DNA of 64,000 nt from assembly GCA_963819695.1 (NCBI GenBank), contig CAWFXD010000002.1:1-64000 (forward strand). Reading direction: 5' to 3'. The position numbers were made by a program, and so were the translations under genes. The notes under the pieces are model-generated. The model was not told the DNA's origin. It worked only from the letters and a program-made list of their open reading frames with translations, and ran no database searches. This document shows positions 8,246 to 17,797 of this stretch, piece by piece (the stretch's first letter is position 1; each line of letters starts with the position of its first letter). This stretch comes from DASZIT01 sp963819695. Its GTDB lineage: Bacteria > Actinomycetota > Acidimicrobiia > Acidimicrobiales > RAAP-2.

Positions 8246-8725
8246 ATGGCGTACGTCGTAGCCCGGCCGGCCGGGCGATTCGAGATCCGAGAGTCGATCC
8301 ATACGCCCAAGGGGCCACGGGCCCGCAGCCTGGCCAACTTCAGCGTCCTCACCGACAAGGTTCTGGCCCTGGCCCTCGACCGGGCCACTCGACCCGTCGA
8401 CATCGCCGCGGTCCTCGCCTCGGCCGACAAAGCCGGGGCGGCGGTGGCGACCAGACCCGAGGTGGGCACCCGTTGGACTGCCGGCCGGCCGGTGGAGCCG
8501 GACGGGTCCCTCCGGCACTTCGTCGAGTCGGCGCAGCGGATGGTGCAGGTACTGGACCGGCCCCCTGACCGGGAGCGGTCAGATCCGGGGTCGGTGCTGA
8601 TCGATCTGTTGGGTTTTGCCGACGCGGTCACCGCCTCCCAGCCGGCGCGGCCCTTCGAGCCTTTGGAGTTCCCGGTGCTCGCCCATTTGGCCAGCCCGCG
8701 GCCGGGCGGTGCCCGCGCCAATTGA
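8246..8725 (+). CDS. Putative antitoxin partner of AbiEii-like nucleotidyltransferase
   Basis: 159 residues from ATG 8246 (MAYVVARPAGRFEIRES), placed 7 bases after a TAATAT box; an in-frame upstream start at 8216 would lie inside the repeats. I do not recognise a domain by sequence. The N-terminus resembles no standard helix-turn-helix, but the middle (LALALDRATRPVDIAAVLAS) looks helical. The assignment rests on context: the next gene, 2 bases downstream, is an AbiEii/AbiGii-type nucleotidyltransferase, and such toxins are encoded just after their antitoxin. Tandem repeats at the promoter fit autoregulation. It could instead be an unrelated hypothetical protein. Confidence 0.5.
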   Translation: MAYVVARPAGRFEIRESIHTPKGPRARSLANFSVLTDKVLALALDRATRPVDIAAVLASADKAGAAVATRPEVGTRWTAGRPVEPDGSLRHFVESAQRMVQVLDRPPDRERSDPGSVLIDLLGFADAVTASQPARPFEPLEFPVLAHLASPRPGGARAN

Positions 8726-8727
8726 CG

Positions 8728-9290
8728 ATGGACGAACCGGGGCGTCTGGGCGGACTGGTCTCGAAGATCCTGGCGGTCCACGAGTTGCTCGATTCGATCC
8801 GAGTCACCCATCAGTTCGGGGGGGCCATCGCCCTGGCCTGGTATCGCAATCCGCGGGCTACGACCGACATCGACCTGAACCTGACGGTGCCGCCTTCCGG
8901 TGCCGACCCGGTGTTGGGGGTGTTCGCCCATCTGGGCGTCACCGTCACCGAAATGGACAGAGCGACGATCATGCGAGACGGGCAGGCCCGGCTGGATTGG
9001 GGAGGGTCGTATCTCGACGTGTTCTTCGCCACCCTCGAGTTCCATCAGGAGATGGCCGGCGTCAGCGTTTTGTCCAATTCGGACCGCTGGAGATCCCGAT
9101 TTTGGCTCCGGAGCATCTGGTTGTCTGCAAGGCCATCTTCAACCGGCCGAAGGACTGGGTGGACATCGAAGCGATGATCGCCTGGGGCACGGAGATCGAC
9201 CGCCAAGTGGCCCTGGGCTGGGTCGCACAATTCCTCGGGGAGCAATCGGAGCAGTTCCCCCGGTTGGCGGCCATCCTTGCCACCCGGTGA
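8728..9290 (+). CDS. AbiEii-like nucleotidyltransferase toxin (frameshifted)
   Basis: Nucleotidyltransferase of the AbiEii/AbiGii family, the toxin half of type IV-like toxin-antitoxin or phage-abortive systems. The N-terminal frame shows FGGAIALAWYRNPRATTDID, the glycine-rich start and Asp-x-Asp metal site of the fold. After HQEMAG (about 9050) the conserved sequence continues in another frame: RFVQFGPLEIPILAPEHL, then CKAIFNRPKDWVDIEAM, to the stop at 9290. One base appears missing near 9050-9056. With the shift repaired the protein would be about 187 residues, normal for the smaller members. As written, the toxin would be truncated and scrambled after residue ~110. ATG 8728 is chosen over TTG 8722, which overlaps the upstream stop. 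Confidence 0.72.
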
Positions 9291-9354
9291 CCGGTCACTC
9301 GGGGGCAGCGGCTTCGCCGCCCGGGCCGCCGCCGGCCGGCCGGCCGGACGTCGG

Positions 9355-9369
9355 TAGAATGCGCAGATG
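9355..9369 (+). promoter_or_regulatory. Leaderless -10 box of rimO
   Basis: TAGAAT at 9355-9360, then six bases, then ATG 9367. No Shine-Dalgarno sequence precedes this ATG, so a leaderless transcript is likely. Confidence 0.55.
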
Positions 9370-10759
9370 ACCGAGCGTTTCTGGTTGGAGACGCTGGGCT
9401 GCCCGAAGAACAAGGTCGACTCGGACAAGTTGGTGGGCACCCTGACCCTCGACGGGTATGAGCCGGCCGAGGGGCCGGAGGACGCCGACCTGGTGGTGGT
9501 CAACACCTGTGCCTTCATCGAGGCGGCCCGCCAGGAGTCGATCGACACCATCCTGCAGTTGTCGGATGCCCGCCGGGACGGTGCCCGGCTGGTGGTGACC
9601 GGGTGCATGGCCGAGCGCTACGGCGACGAACTGGCCGCGTCCCTCCCCGAAGTGGACCTGGTGGCGCCGTTCGGGGTGTCGCTCCTCGGCTCCGCCGCCC
9701 TCCCGGTGGCAACCGAACCGGGCACCCCGGTAGTCGCTGACCCGCAAGCCGACCGGTCCCACCGGGTCGGGTCCGGTCCCGTCCTTCGACCTGTTGAACC
9801 TGCCCCGGCCTCCGGCCACCGCCCCCTGGTCGTACATCAAGGTGGCCGAAGGCTGCGACCGGAACTGCGGGTTCTGCGCCATCCCGTCGTTCCGGGGCAA
9901 GCAACGCTCCCGTTCGACCCAGTCGATCCTCGACGAGGCCGACCAGCTGGGCGCGGCCACCGGCCAGCTCAAAGAAGTGGTGCTGGTCGCCCAGGACCTC
10001 TCCTCCTTCGCCCTCGACCGCTCCACCGGCCGGACCCAGCCGCGGATCGACGGGCCGGCCATCGGCGGTAATCGACCCATCGTGGAGCTGGTGGCGGCGA
10101 TGTCCGAGCGGGTGGCCTGGACCCGGCTGCTCTACCTCTACCCGTCCACCCTCGACGACGCCCTGGTCGACGCCATCCTCGCCACCGGGGTGCCCTACTT
10201 CGACCTCTCGCTGCAGCACGTCTCCCGGCCGCTGATCAAGCGGATGCGCCGGTGGGGGGAAGGCGACCGGTTCCTCGAGCGCATCGGCTCCATCCGCCAG
10301 GCGGAACCCACCGCCGCCTTCCGGTCCTCGTTCATCATCGGCTACCCGGGCGAGACCGAGGCGGACCATGACCGCCTCCTCGAGTGGATCGACGAGGCCC
10401 AGCTCGACTGGGTGGGCTTCTTCCCGTTCAGCAACGAGGTCGGCACCTACGCCGCCGAGCTCGACGACCAGATCCCCGACCCGCTGGTGGCCGAGCGCCT
10501 CCGCGAGTGCACCGAGCTGCAGGACGCCATCACCGCCCGCCGGCGCGACGAGCTGATCGGCGCCCGGGTCGAGGTGCTGGTGGACGCCCCGGGTGAAGGC
10601 CGCACCTACCGGGAGGCCCCGGAGATCGACGGCATCGTGGTCGTGCCCGACCATCTGGCGGTGGGCTCGTTCGCCGACGTCATCGTCACCGGGGCCGACG
10701 GCCCCGACCTGGTCGCCGAACCGGTGAGCGACCGCCACCGGCTGGAGGCGGTCCGGTGA
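9367..10759 (+). CDS. rimO: Ribosomal protein S12 methylthiotransferase RimO (frameshifted)
   Basis: Radical-SAM methylthiotransferase that modifies the conserved aspartate of ribosomal protein S12 using two Fe-S clusters. The N-terminal MTTase domain shows its three cysteines in ETLGCPKNKVDSDKL, VVNTCAFIEAA and VVTGCMAERYG. The radical-SAM motif CxxxCxxC follows in EGCDRNCGFCAIPSFRG, and the end (about 65 residues) is the TRAM RNA-binding domain. The two parts are in different frames: SFDLLNLPRPP just before the radical-SAM domain is already in the second frame, so the shift is at about 9740-9785. GCPKNK and SFRGKQRSRS fit RimO rather than MiaB. Its stop overlaps the pgsA start by 4 bases. 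Confidence 0.92.
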
Positions 10760-11413
10760 ACGACGACACCTCGACCGCCCCGGCGCCGGTGCCCGCCCCG
10801 GCATCGGGGGATTCCGCCCCACCGGCCCGCACCTCCACCTTCGGCCCCTCGGCGCTGTTGACCCCGGCCAACGCCATCACCGTCCTCCGGCTGCTGGCCA
10901 CCCCGCTGATGATCGTGCTGATCATGGTGAGGGGCGCCAACTGGTTCAACTTCGTGATCTGGGGGGCCCTCTCGGCTGACCGACGGGATCGACGGCTGGG
11001 TGGCCCGACGACAGGGCACCACCCGGTCCGGAGCCTTCCTCGACCCCCTGGCCGACAAGGTGGTGGTGCTCGGCGCGCTGTTCGCCCTGGTGGCCAAAGG
11101 GATCCTGTGGTGGCCGCCGGTGGCCATCATCGCGGTGCGGGAGGTGTACATGAGCATCTACCGGTCGGTGGTGGGGCGGAAGGGCGTGTCGATTCCGGCC
11201 CGGACCACCGCCAAGGCGAAGACGCTCCTCCAGAGTGTGGCCGTCGCCCTGTGCCTGGTCCCGCCGCTGGCCGGGCACCACAGCGTCCTGGTGGCGGCCA
11301 TCTGGGCGGCGACCGTCCTCACGGTGTTCACCGGCGGCCAGTACTACCTCGACGGTCGCAAGCCGGTGCCGCCCGCCCACACCCACCCGATGGATCCGAG
11401 GGACGGGGACTGA
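10756..11413 (+). CDS. pgsA: CDP-diacylglycerol-glycerol-3-phosphate phosphatidyltransferase (frameshifted)
   Basis: Membrane CDP-alcohol phosphatidyltransferase that makes phosphatidylglycerol phosphate (or, in some actinobacteria, a related phospholipid). GTG 10756 overlaps the rimO stop as GTGA. The N-terminal frame gives a proline/alanine-rich lead and the first membrane helix (ANAITVLRLLATPLMIVLIM). The catalytic motif DG-x2-AR-x8-G-x3-D-x3-D is complete as DGWVARRQGTTRSGAFLDPL then AD, but in a second frame, as are the remaining helices and the stop. The shift lies near 10960-10978, beside a run of six G. The rimO-pgsA-cinA order is a conserved actinobacterial arrangement, which supports pgsA rather than another CDP-alcohol transferase. 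Confidence 0.88.
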
Positions 11414-11420
11414 GCCAGCC

Positions 11421-12683
11421 ATGAGGATTGAGATCGTGGCGGTGGGGACGGAGTTGTTGCTGGGCCAGATCGCCGACACCAACTCGGCGTGGTTGGGCGA
11501 GCACCTGGCCGCCGCCGGCGTCAGCTCCCATTTCCACCAGGCCGTCGGGGACAACCACGACCGGATGGTGCTCGCCTTCCGCACCGCCCTGGCCCGCAGC
11601 GACGGCATCATCGTCTGCGGCGGGCTCGGCCCCACCCAGGACGACATCACCCGGGAAGCCATCGCCGAGGTGATGAACGTCGGGTTGCGCCGGGACGACC
11701 AGGTGGCTGAGCTGATCCGCGCGATGTTCAACTCCCGCCACCGGGAGATGTCCCCCTCGAACCTCCACCAGGCCGACGTGCCGGTCGGGGCCGACCTCAT
11801 CCTGATGACCAAGGGCACCGCCCCCGGGCTGATCTGCCCGGTGGGCCACAAGGTGATCTACGCGGTCCCCGGCGTGCCCTACGAGATGTCCGACATGTTC
11901 GAGCGGGGGATCCTGCCGGATATCCAGCGGCGGATGACCGAGAACGGCGAGACCACCGGGGTCATCGTCAGCCGGGTGCTCCGCACCTGGGGGATGAGCG
12001 AATCCGGTCTGGCCGACGCCCTGGCCGGACACATCAAGGAACTCGACGGTCCCGACCGCCGGGCCACCATCGCCTTTCTGGCCAGCGGCATCGAAGGGAT
12101 CAAGGTGCGGGTCACCGTCAGAGCCGATGACCGGGAAGCGGCGGCCGGATTCCTGGATGCGGAGGAGACCATCATCCGGCGGATCCTCACCGAGGCGGCG
12201 GGGGACGTGGTGTTCGGCGTCGACGACGAGGCCATCGAGGACGCGGTGGCCCGGGCCCTGGCCGTCGGGGGTCTGACCCTGGGGCTGGCCGAGTCACTCA
12301 CCGGCGGCCTGGCGTCGTCCCGGCTGGTCAACGTGCCCGGGGCCAGCGGATGGTTCCGGGGCTCGGTGGTCTCCTACGCCTCCGAGGTGAAGTTCGACAT
12401 CCTGGGGGTGCCGGAGGGCCCGGTGGTGTCGGAGCCGGCGGCCATCGCCATGGCCGAGGGCGCCCGCCGGGTGCTGGGCGCCGACGTCGGATTGTCGATC
12501 ACCGGGGTGGCGGGTCCCGATCCCCAGGACGACCTGCCGCCGGGGACGGTGTTCGTCGGGCTGGTCCGGCCCGGCGCCGAGGCGGAGGCGGTGGGGTTCC
12601 GGGTCCCCGGCGACCGGGACCGGGTCCGCCAGTACGCCACCATCGCCGCCCTCGATCTCCTCCGCCGGCGGGTGGTCTCCTAA
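11421..12683 (+). CDS. cinA: CinA family protein (competence/damage-inducible; NMN deamidase domain)
   Basis: 420 residues from ATG 11421. The N-terminal half is the MoCF/MPT-binding-like domain (VAVGTELLLGQIADTNS, CGGLGPTQDDITREA, YAVPGVPYEM). The C-terminal ~155 residues are the CinA/PncC domain (LGLAESLTGGLASSRL, SVVSYASEVKFDILGV, SITGVAGPDP), which in characterised members deamidates nicotinamide mononucleotide. Together they are thought to recycle damaged pyridine nucleotides: ADP-ribose pyrophosphatase activity N-terminally, NMN deamidase C-terminally. The full length and both domains are intact. It follows pgsA by 7 bases. In many actinobacteria recA follows cinA closely; here it is 7.6 kb away. 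Confidence 0.95.
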   Translation: MRIEIVAVGTELLLGQIADTNSAWLGEHLAAAGVSSHFHQAVGDNHDRMVLAFRTALARSDGIIVCGGLGPTQDDITREAIAEVMNVGLRRDDQVAELIRAMFNSRHREMSPSNLHQADVPVGADLILMTKGTAPGLICPVGHKVIYAVPGVPYEMSDMFERGILPDIQRRMTENGETTGVIVSRVLRTWGMSESGLADALAGHIKELDGPDRRATIAFLASGIEGIKVRVTVRADDREAAAGFLDAEETIIRRILTEAAGDVVFGVDDEAIEDAVARALAVGGLTLGLAESLTGGLASSRLVNVPGASGWFRGSVVSYASEVKFDILGVPEGPVVSEPAAIAMAEGARRVLGADVGLSITGVAGPDPQDDLPPGTVFVGLVRPGAEAEAVGFRVPGDRDRVRQYATIAALDLLRRRVVS

Positions 12684-12689
12684 CCCGGG

Positions 12690-14751
12690 TCAGACTCCCC
12701 GGTTGCTCAGACCCAGCTTCGCCACCTCGGGGAGGAGCTTGGAACGCATCCACAGCCCCCCGTCCTTGGAGATGTGGATGCCGTCGCTCCACCGCACCGT
12801 CACCCCGTCGACGGTCGGGGTGTAGTGGCCGTCGGGGCTGAGCACCTTGTTGAGGTCGTAGACGGTGACGACGCCGGGGTGCTGGGCGGCGACCCGGTAG
12901 ACGATGGCGTTGTAGGCATCGGTGCGGCTGGGTTCGTTCTCCGGGAAGGTGGTGCCGTCGGGCGCCTCCGTCGGGTCCAGATAGGGCGTGGTCATCAGCA
13001 TGACCCTGGCCCCCCCGGCGCTGAGGATCCCGACGGCCTGGTTCAGCTCCGCCTGGAGATGGTTGTCCCACAACGGTTGGCCGACGTGGGTCCAGGTGCC
13101 CTGGTAGAGGTGGTCGGCGCTCTCCCACCGCCCGAGCAGGAGGGCGACCACCTCGGGTCGGTCCCGCTTCACGTCCGCCGCCCACCTGGACGGCCAGTCG
13201 ATGCATCCCGGGGTGGCGATCCCCTGGGATCCCGACACCCGGATCTGCAGGGTGGGGTCGAGGTCGCACCCGAGGGTGGCGTTGGTGAACAGGCTCTCCA
13301 CCCCCCAGAGGGGCTGGCTCTTCACCTCCAGCCCGACGGCCAGGGTGACGGCGATCGAGTCCCCCAGGAACATGAACCGCACCGGATCGGTGGTGAAGGC
13401 ATGGGCGGTGTCGAGCTGGGCCAGCTCGGTTCCGGGTATGCCGGTGGCGGAGCTGGCCGCCGCCGACGCCGCCGGCGGTGGCGGCGGGTGACACCGTGGC
13501 CAGGATCACCACCGCGGCGGTGGCGCCGGCGGCGACCGGGGTCACCACCCAGGCCTTCCAGGATCGGATGCTGCCCCGGCGGATCGGGTTCTCCACCAAT
13601 CGGGCCGATGCCGCCGCGAAGACGTAGGTGATCACCGACCGGACCAGAAACAGCGGCCAGCCGGTGAGGCCGGTCCGCGCCCCGGTCAGGGTCAGGATGA
13701 TCGGCCAGTGCCAGAGGTAGAGGCCGTAGGAGATCCGCCCGGTGTAGGCGATCGGCCGCCAGCCCATGACCCGGGCCGGCAGGCTGAACGGAGCCTGGAC
13801 GACCCCGAGGATCACCAGGCCCACCAGCACGTCGGCCAGCAGGAATCCACCCCGGTACGGGAAGGACGAGCTCTCGGTCAGCCGGGTCCATTCCAGGGCG
13901 AACCCGGCCAGGGCGGCGATCACCAGGACCGACATGCCCTGTTTGACCCGCGGCGTCCGGGCCGGCCCCCGGCGGGCCAGCACCAGGGCCACCGCCGCCC
14001 CGATGAGCAGGTCCTGGGCCCGGGTGTCGGTGCCGTAGTAGAGCCGGCTCGGATCCGTCCCGCCGTGGAACAGGAGGGCCATCTCCACCGCCGACCCGAT
14101 GGCCGCCACCACCGTGAAGCCGAGCAACGTCTTGATCGACCGGCTGAACTTGAGGATGCCGAGGACGACCAGCGGCCAGACCAGATAGAACTGCTCCTCG
14201 ATGGCCAGCGTCCAGGTGTGGAGGAGCGGCGAGGGGATCGCCGCCTGGGTGAAGTAGCTCTGCCCCGAGTAGATCTGGTGCCAGTTGGCCACGTAGAACA
14301 GGGTGGACAGCGAGTTGGTGCGCAGCGCCCCGCGGGAGTCGGCCGGGGCGATCAGCCAGGCGTAGAAGGCGATGCCCACCAACAGCACGAACAGGGCGGG
14401 GAGCAGGCGGCGGGCCCGGCGCCCCCAGAACCGCCGGAGGCTGACGGTCCCCGACTTCGCCCACTCCTTCACCAGCAGCGCGGTGATGAGGAACCCGCTG
14501 AGGACGAAGAAGACGTTGACGGAGATGAAGCCGCCGGTCGCCCAGCCCAACCCGTTGTGGTTGGCCATGATCCCGATGATCGAGAAGGCTCTGACCCCGT
14601 CGAGGGCCGACACATAGGGGAGCTGCGGGCCGCTGCCCGGCTTGTGGGGGAGTGCCGTCTCCATCGTGTCATCGTCGCCGAGGGGTTCGGGCCCGGCGGC
14701 GCCGGCGGCGCCGTTGGCGGCGCGGTTGGCGGTGATCGGGGGGTCAGACAC
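12690..14751 (-). CDS. Acyltransferase-3 / SGNH fusion (OafA-like), frameshifted
   Basis: Large envelope O-acyltransferase: an N-terminal integral membrane acyltransferase-3 domain of about ten helices (ALDGVRAFSIIGIMANH carries the active-site histidine; TWTLAIEEQFYLVWPL is typical), then a periplasmic SGNH domain (FMFLGDSIAVT at its start, WSDGIHIS near its end) that completes acyl transfer to surface sugars. Membrane and SGNH parts are in different frames joined at about 13470-13490, in a GGC-rich stretch; intact paralogues at 31115 and 34423 show the expected continuous form. The start is uncertain: GTG 14751 overlaps the upstream stop as GTGTCTGA and is preferred; ATG 14664 is the alternative. 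The substrate sugar is unknown. Confidence 0.86.
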
Positions 14752-16339
14752 TGGGGGCTCGAACGGTTTCGGGGGCGGAACCGGGGGCGGAAAGGGCGAG
14801 GTGGCCGGGCCGATGGGCGGGGTCGGGGTTGGGGTCGGGGTCGGCCGCCCGCTCACCGGCCGCCATCGCCGGGGCCCCGCTGGCGACCACGGCCCACACC
14901 GCCACGATCCACCAGCCGGTCAGGGCCGGGAACTCGGTGACCCGGTGCACGGTGGTGGCCAACCACGGCTCGATGGCCGAGGTGCCGACGATGAGCGCCC
15001 CGCCGACGGCCACCAGGCCGCTGGCCAGCCCGGCCCATCCCCACCAGTCGTTGGCGGCCTGGCTGCGGGATCGGACCTTCGACAACAGCAGGCCACCGAC
15101 CACCGCGATGGGCACGGCCCACAGCAGCACATGGAGATAGGGGACGAAACCGTCATAGGTGGCCCGGGTCCGGCTGACCATCTGGCTGGGGGTCGACAAC
15201 GGCGACGACTGTCCCCGGGCCCCGATCACCCGCATGAGGATCGGCCAGGCGCCCACCGCGGCCAACTCGGCGACACCGATGGCGACCGGTCCCCGGCGCC
15301 ACCACCGGCTCGGTCGGTTTCCGGGGTCGGCGCCGTTGGCCGGCCGGATGGAGAGTTGGCGGAGGGCGACCAGGACGATGAGGACGGCGGCGGTCACGAA
15401 CCCTTCGTTCTTGGACATCCCGGCGGTCAACACCAGGATGGCGACCACCCCCTGCTCGGATCGGCCTCCGGACATCTGCAATCCGTAGACCACGACGCCG
15501 AGGGCCGCCAATGACCAGATCGGGTCGGCATAGCCGTTGGTCATGAACGGCTCGGTGATGCCGAAGGAGACGAAGACCAACAGCACCGCGGCCACCAGGC
15601 TGGCAACCACGGGGGCGATCGACGCCAGCTTGCCCGACTCTCGGGATTCGGCGGGCGACGTGAGCCGGGACGAGAACCGGCGGCCGAACTCGACGACGGC
15701 GAAAGCGGCGGTGGCCAATGCGCAGGTGTTGAGGAGGGCGATGACCACCACCCCCAACCGGAGGGTGTGGTTGCCGGTGACGCTCCACGCCACTGCCCCG
15801 GAAGCGCTGACCAGCGGCGGGTAGGCGCTCTGCCCCAGGACCAGCGCCGGAGATCGCAGGGTGGTCAGCAGCTGTTGATGCGAGTGCAGAAACCATCCGG
15901 ATCGGGTCAGCCACAGGGCGCGGGCATCGAACCCGATAGTGGGGGTGGCGAGGTCCCGGAGGCACCAGGCGCAGGCGGCGACGATTCCGAGGGCGCCGAG
16001 GGCCCCGACCAGACGGTGTTGGGTGGTGGCGCCCGTAGGGGATCCGGGCCCGGCCGTCCAGGGTCGACGGTCCGGCCATCTCATCCAGGAGACGCCGGTC
16101 AACCCGGCACCGAGGGCGGCCAGGGCGACGAACCAGACCATGAAGGTTCCCCCCACCGCCACGAACCCGGTGGCGGCCAGCGCGGCGATCACCGCGCCGG
16201 CCAGCGGGACCAACGGGAAGGTGATCCACCGAAGGCCGACCAACGCCACCGTCGGTAGCAGGCCGGCGGCGGAGAGCACCGCCATGGCCACGATGGTGGC
16301 GGAGACCGTGGTCATCGCGGGTTCGGTCCCGGTGGTCAT
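14744..16339 (-). CDS. Multi-pass membrane protein, GT-C glycosyltransferase-like
   Basis: 531 residues from ATG 16339, with about twelve hydrophobic helices and few charged loops. The longest loop holds FGITEPFMTNGYADPIWSLA, and an asparagine/lysine pair occurs in GMSKNEGFVTAA. The helix count, polytopic layout and neighbours suit the GT-C fold of membrane enzymes that use polyprenyl-phosphate sugars, but no diagnostic motif is certain, so the class is a proposal. The start codon overlaps the upstream stop as ATGA, and the stop overlaps the next start, so it sits in the middle of a coupled three-gene operon (single-pass protein, this gene, acyltransferase). A longer frame to 16768 covers the upstream gene and is rejected. 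Confidence 0.7.
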   Translation of the reverse strand: MTTGTEPAMTTVSATIVAMAVLSAAGLLPTVALVGLRWITFPLVPLAGAVIAALAATGFVAVGGTFMVWFVALAALGAGLTGVSWMRWPDRRPWTAGPGSPTGATTQHRLVGALGALGIVAACAWCLRDLATPTIGFDARALWLTRSGWFLHSHQQLLTTLRSPALVLGQSAYPPLVSASGAVAWSVTGNHTLRLGVVVIALLNTCALATAAFAVVEFGRRFSSRLTSPAESRESGKLASIAPVVASLVAAVLLVFVSFGITEPFMTNGYADPIWSLAALGVVVYGLQMSGGRSEQGVVAILVLTAGMSKNEGFVTAAVLIVLVALRQLSIRPANGADPGNRPSRWWRRGPVAIGVAELAAVGAWPILMRVIGARGQSSPLSTPSQMVSRTRATYDGFVPYLHVLLWAVPIAVVGGLLLSKVRSRSQAANDWWGWAGLASGLVAVGGALIVGTSAIEPWLATTVHRVTEFPALTGWWIVAVWAVVASGAPAMAAGERAADPDPNPDPAHRPGHLALSAPGSAPETVRAPSV

Positions 16340-16817
16340 AGCGGCGGAGCCGGAGGCGGACCGTGACCGGGCATCGAGGCGCCGGTCCCGACCCGCGGGG
16401 AGACGCCCTGGTGAGGAGAGGCAAAGTCGGCGACGACCACGGAACCACGGCAGCCACCGGACCCGCGGATGGTGCGCAGCGAGAGTTTGACCGGGGCACT
16501 CGATGACGAATCGGAAAAGGTGGCCCAACTGCCGATCGCCTTGAGCAGGCTGATGAAGTCGCCGAGGTTGCCGGTGTCGATGGCAATCGGCTGGTTCGGG
16601 GAGATGAGGCTGCGGGCCTGGGTGTCGAGGCACTGGTAGTACTGGTCGTCGATGACCGCGTTCCGCACGTGGTGGGCTGACGCTGGTCACTGACGGTTCG
16701 GGCACCGTCGGCGGCCTGCACGCCCAGCCCGACGCCGGCGGCCACCACCACGATGATCCCGGCGGCAATGGTGGCTCTCCCCGATGATCGACCGCGCCCC
16801 CACGGCTTCCGCTTCAC
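16336..16817 (-). CDS. Single-pass membrane protein of unknown function (frameshifted)
   Basis: A small envelope protein of about 160 residues. GTG 16817 opens VKRKPWGRGRSSGRATIAAG, a positively charged lead and one transmembrane helix (IAAGIIVVVAAGVGLGVQAA). The extracytoplasmic part (RNAVIDDQYYQCLDTQARSL, then IDTGNLGDFISLLKAIGSW) contains two or three cysteines and lies in a second frame, so a one-base shift falls near 16680-16695. I recognise no family. It is the first gene of the minus-strand operon with the GT-C-like protein and the acyltransferase, and its stop overlaps the next start as ATGA. A role beside those enzymes, as a partner or substrate-presenting protein, is a guess. Confidence 0.6.
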
Positions 16818-16934
16818 GGTGCCCGAGGCTAGTTGAGGCCCCACGGGATGCCTCTGCGTGGAGGGATTTGGTTGGCGCTGCCGGCTCCGTGTCGGCTGCG
16901 TGCCGGTGTTCCGGTGACCCGGGCGGTGCGGACC

Positions 16935-16949
16935 TAGGCTCGGCCGGTG
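16935..16949 (+). promoter_or_regulatory. Leaderless -10 box of the SnoaL-like gene
   Basis: TAGGCT at 16935-16940, six bases, then GTG 16947. The spacing matches the other leaderless starts of the window. Confidence 0.5.
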
Positions 16950-17408
16950 ACGTTCGACAGGTCGGCCATCGCCGAGTTGATCTACCGGTATGCCGAATTG
17001 ATCGACGACGGAGACTTCGCCGGGCTGGGCGAGTTGCTGGGCGGCGCCGTCGTCACCTTCGAGGGCAACGATCGGGAATACCGGGGAGCCGACCAGATCC
17101 AGCGGCTCTACGAGCACACCACCCGCCGCTACCCGGAGGGCACGCCGCTGACCAAGCATGTGATGACCAATGTGATCGTCACCCCGGTCGACGGCGGCGG
17201 CGGAGGCGATGCCGACGGCGCGGCCAGCCGGTCGTACTACACGGTGTTCCAGGCCGTCCCGGGAGAACTGGCGCTGCAACCGATCATCACCGGCCGGTAC
17301 CGTCACCGTTTCGCTTGCACCGACGGCCAGTGGCACATCACCGGATTTCACGTGATCGTCGATCTGCTCGGGGAGCTCGGATCGCACCTGCTCCTCGATC
17401 TGTCGTGA
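16947..17408 (+). CDS. SnoaL-like / NTF2-fold protein
   Basis: 153 residues with the alpha+beta cone fold of the SnoaL/NTF2 superfamily: an N-terminal helix IAELIYRYAELIDDGDFAGL, then TKHVMTNVIVTP and ITGRYRHRFACTDGQWHITG. Family members include ring-hydroxylating dioxygenase beta-like subunits, polyketide cyclases and dehydratases, and many stand-alone proteins of unknown role. A glycine-rich loop (VDGGGGGDADGAASRS, about residues 90-105) is longer than usual. The start at GTG 16947 is supported by its promoter. A second SnoaL-like gene lies at 40313. No substrate can be assigned. Confidence 0.75.
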   Translation: MTFDRSAIAELIYRYAELIDDGDFAGLGELLGGAVVTFEGNDREYRGADQIQRLYEHTTRRYPEGTPLTKHVMTNVIVTPVDGGGGGDADGAASRSYYTVFQAVPGELALQPIITGRYRHRFACTDGQWHITGFHVIVDLLGELGSHLLLDLS

Positions 17409-17436
17409 AGGCCATCCGGACGAAACGAACCCGCTG

Positions 17437-17797
17437 ATGATCTTTGGTGCCCACATGATCGTCTACAGCCGGGATGCCGACGGCTGACCGTGCCTTCTTC
17501 TCGGAGGTCCTCGGGCTTTCGTCAGTGGATGCCGGTCACGGTTGGTTGATCTTCGGGTTGCCCCCGGCGGAGGTGGCCGTTCATCCGGCCGAAGAAGCCG
17601 TCGGGGAGCAGCTGTACTTCATGTGTGACGATCTCGATGCCGAGATCCGGGCGCTGGGTGAGAAGGGCGTGCGTTGCTCGGAAATCGAAGAGGCCCGGTG
17701 GGGCTCGGTGACCAAGATCCGGCTCCCCGGGGGCGGCGACATCGGTCTGTACCAGCCGAAGCATCCGTTGGCCGTGTACCTACCCGACTCAGCCTGA
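17437..17797 (+). CDS. VOC/glyoxalase-fold protein (frameshifted)
   Basis: A vicinal-oxygen-chelate protein of about 119 residues. The expected N-terminus MIFGAHMIVYSRDADG begins at ATG 17437 but stops at once in that frame; the remainder (ADRAFFSEVLGLSSVDAGHG to IRLPGGGDIGLYQPKHP) is in another frame, so one base is gained or lost at about 17474-17486. The family covers glyoxalase I, extradiol dioxygenases and resistance proteins. Possible metal ligands are His (GAH) and Glu/Gln positions, but a role cannot be assigned. The last 9 bases overlap the end of the convergent ketopantoate reductase gene. Confidence 0.72.

Noticed and set aside
6887..9290. tRNA-Ser next to accessory genes as an integrated-element attachment site
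   Set aside because: I see no second copy of the tRNA 3' end, no integrase and no other element genes in the window.
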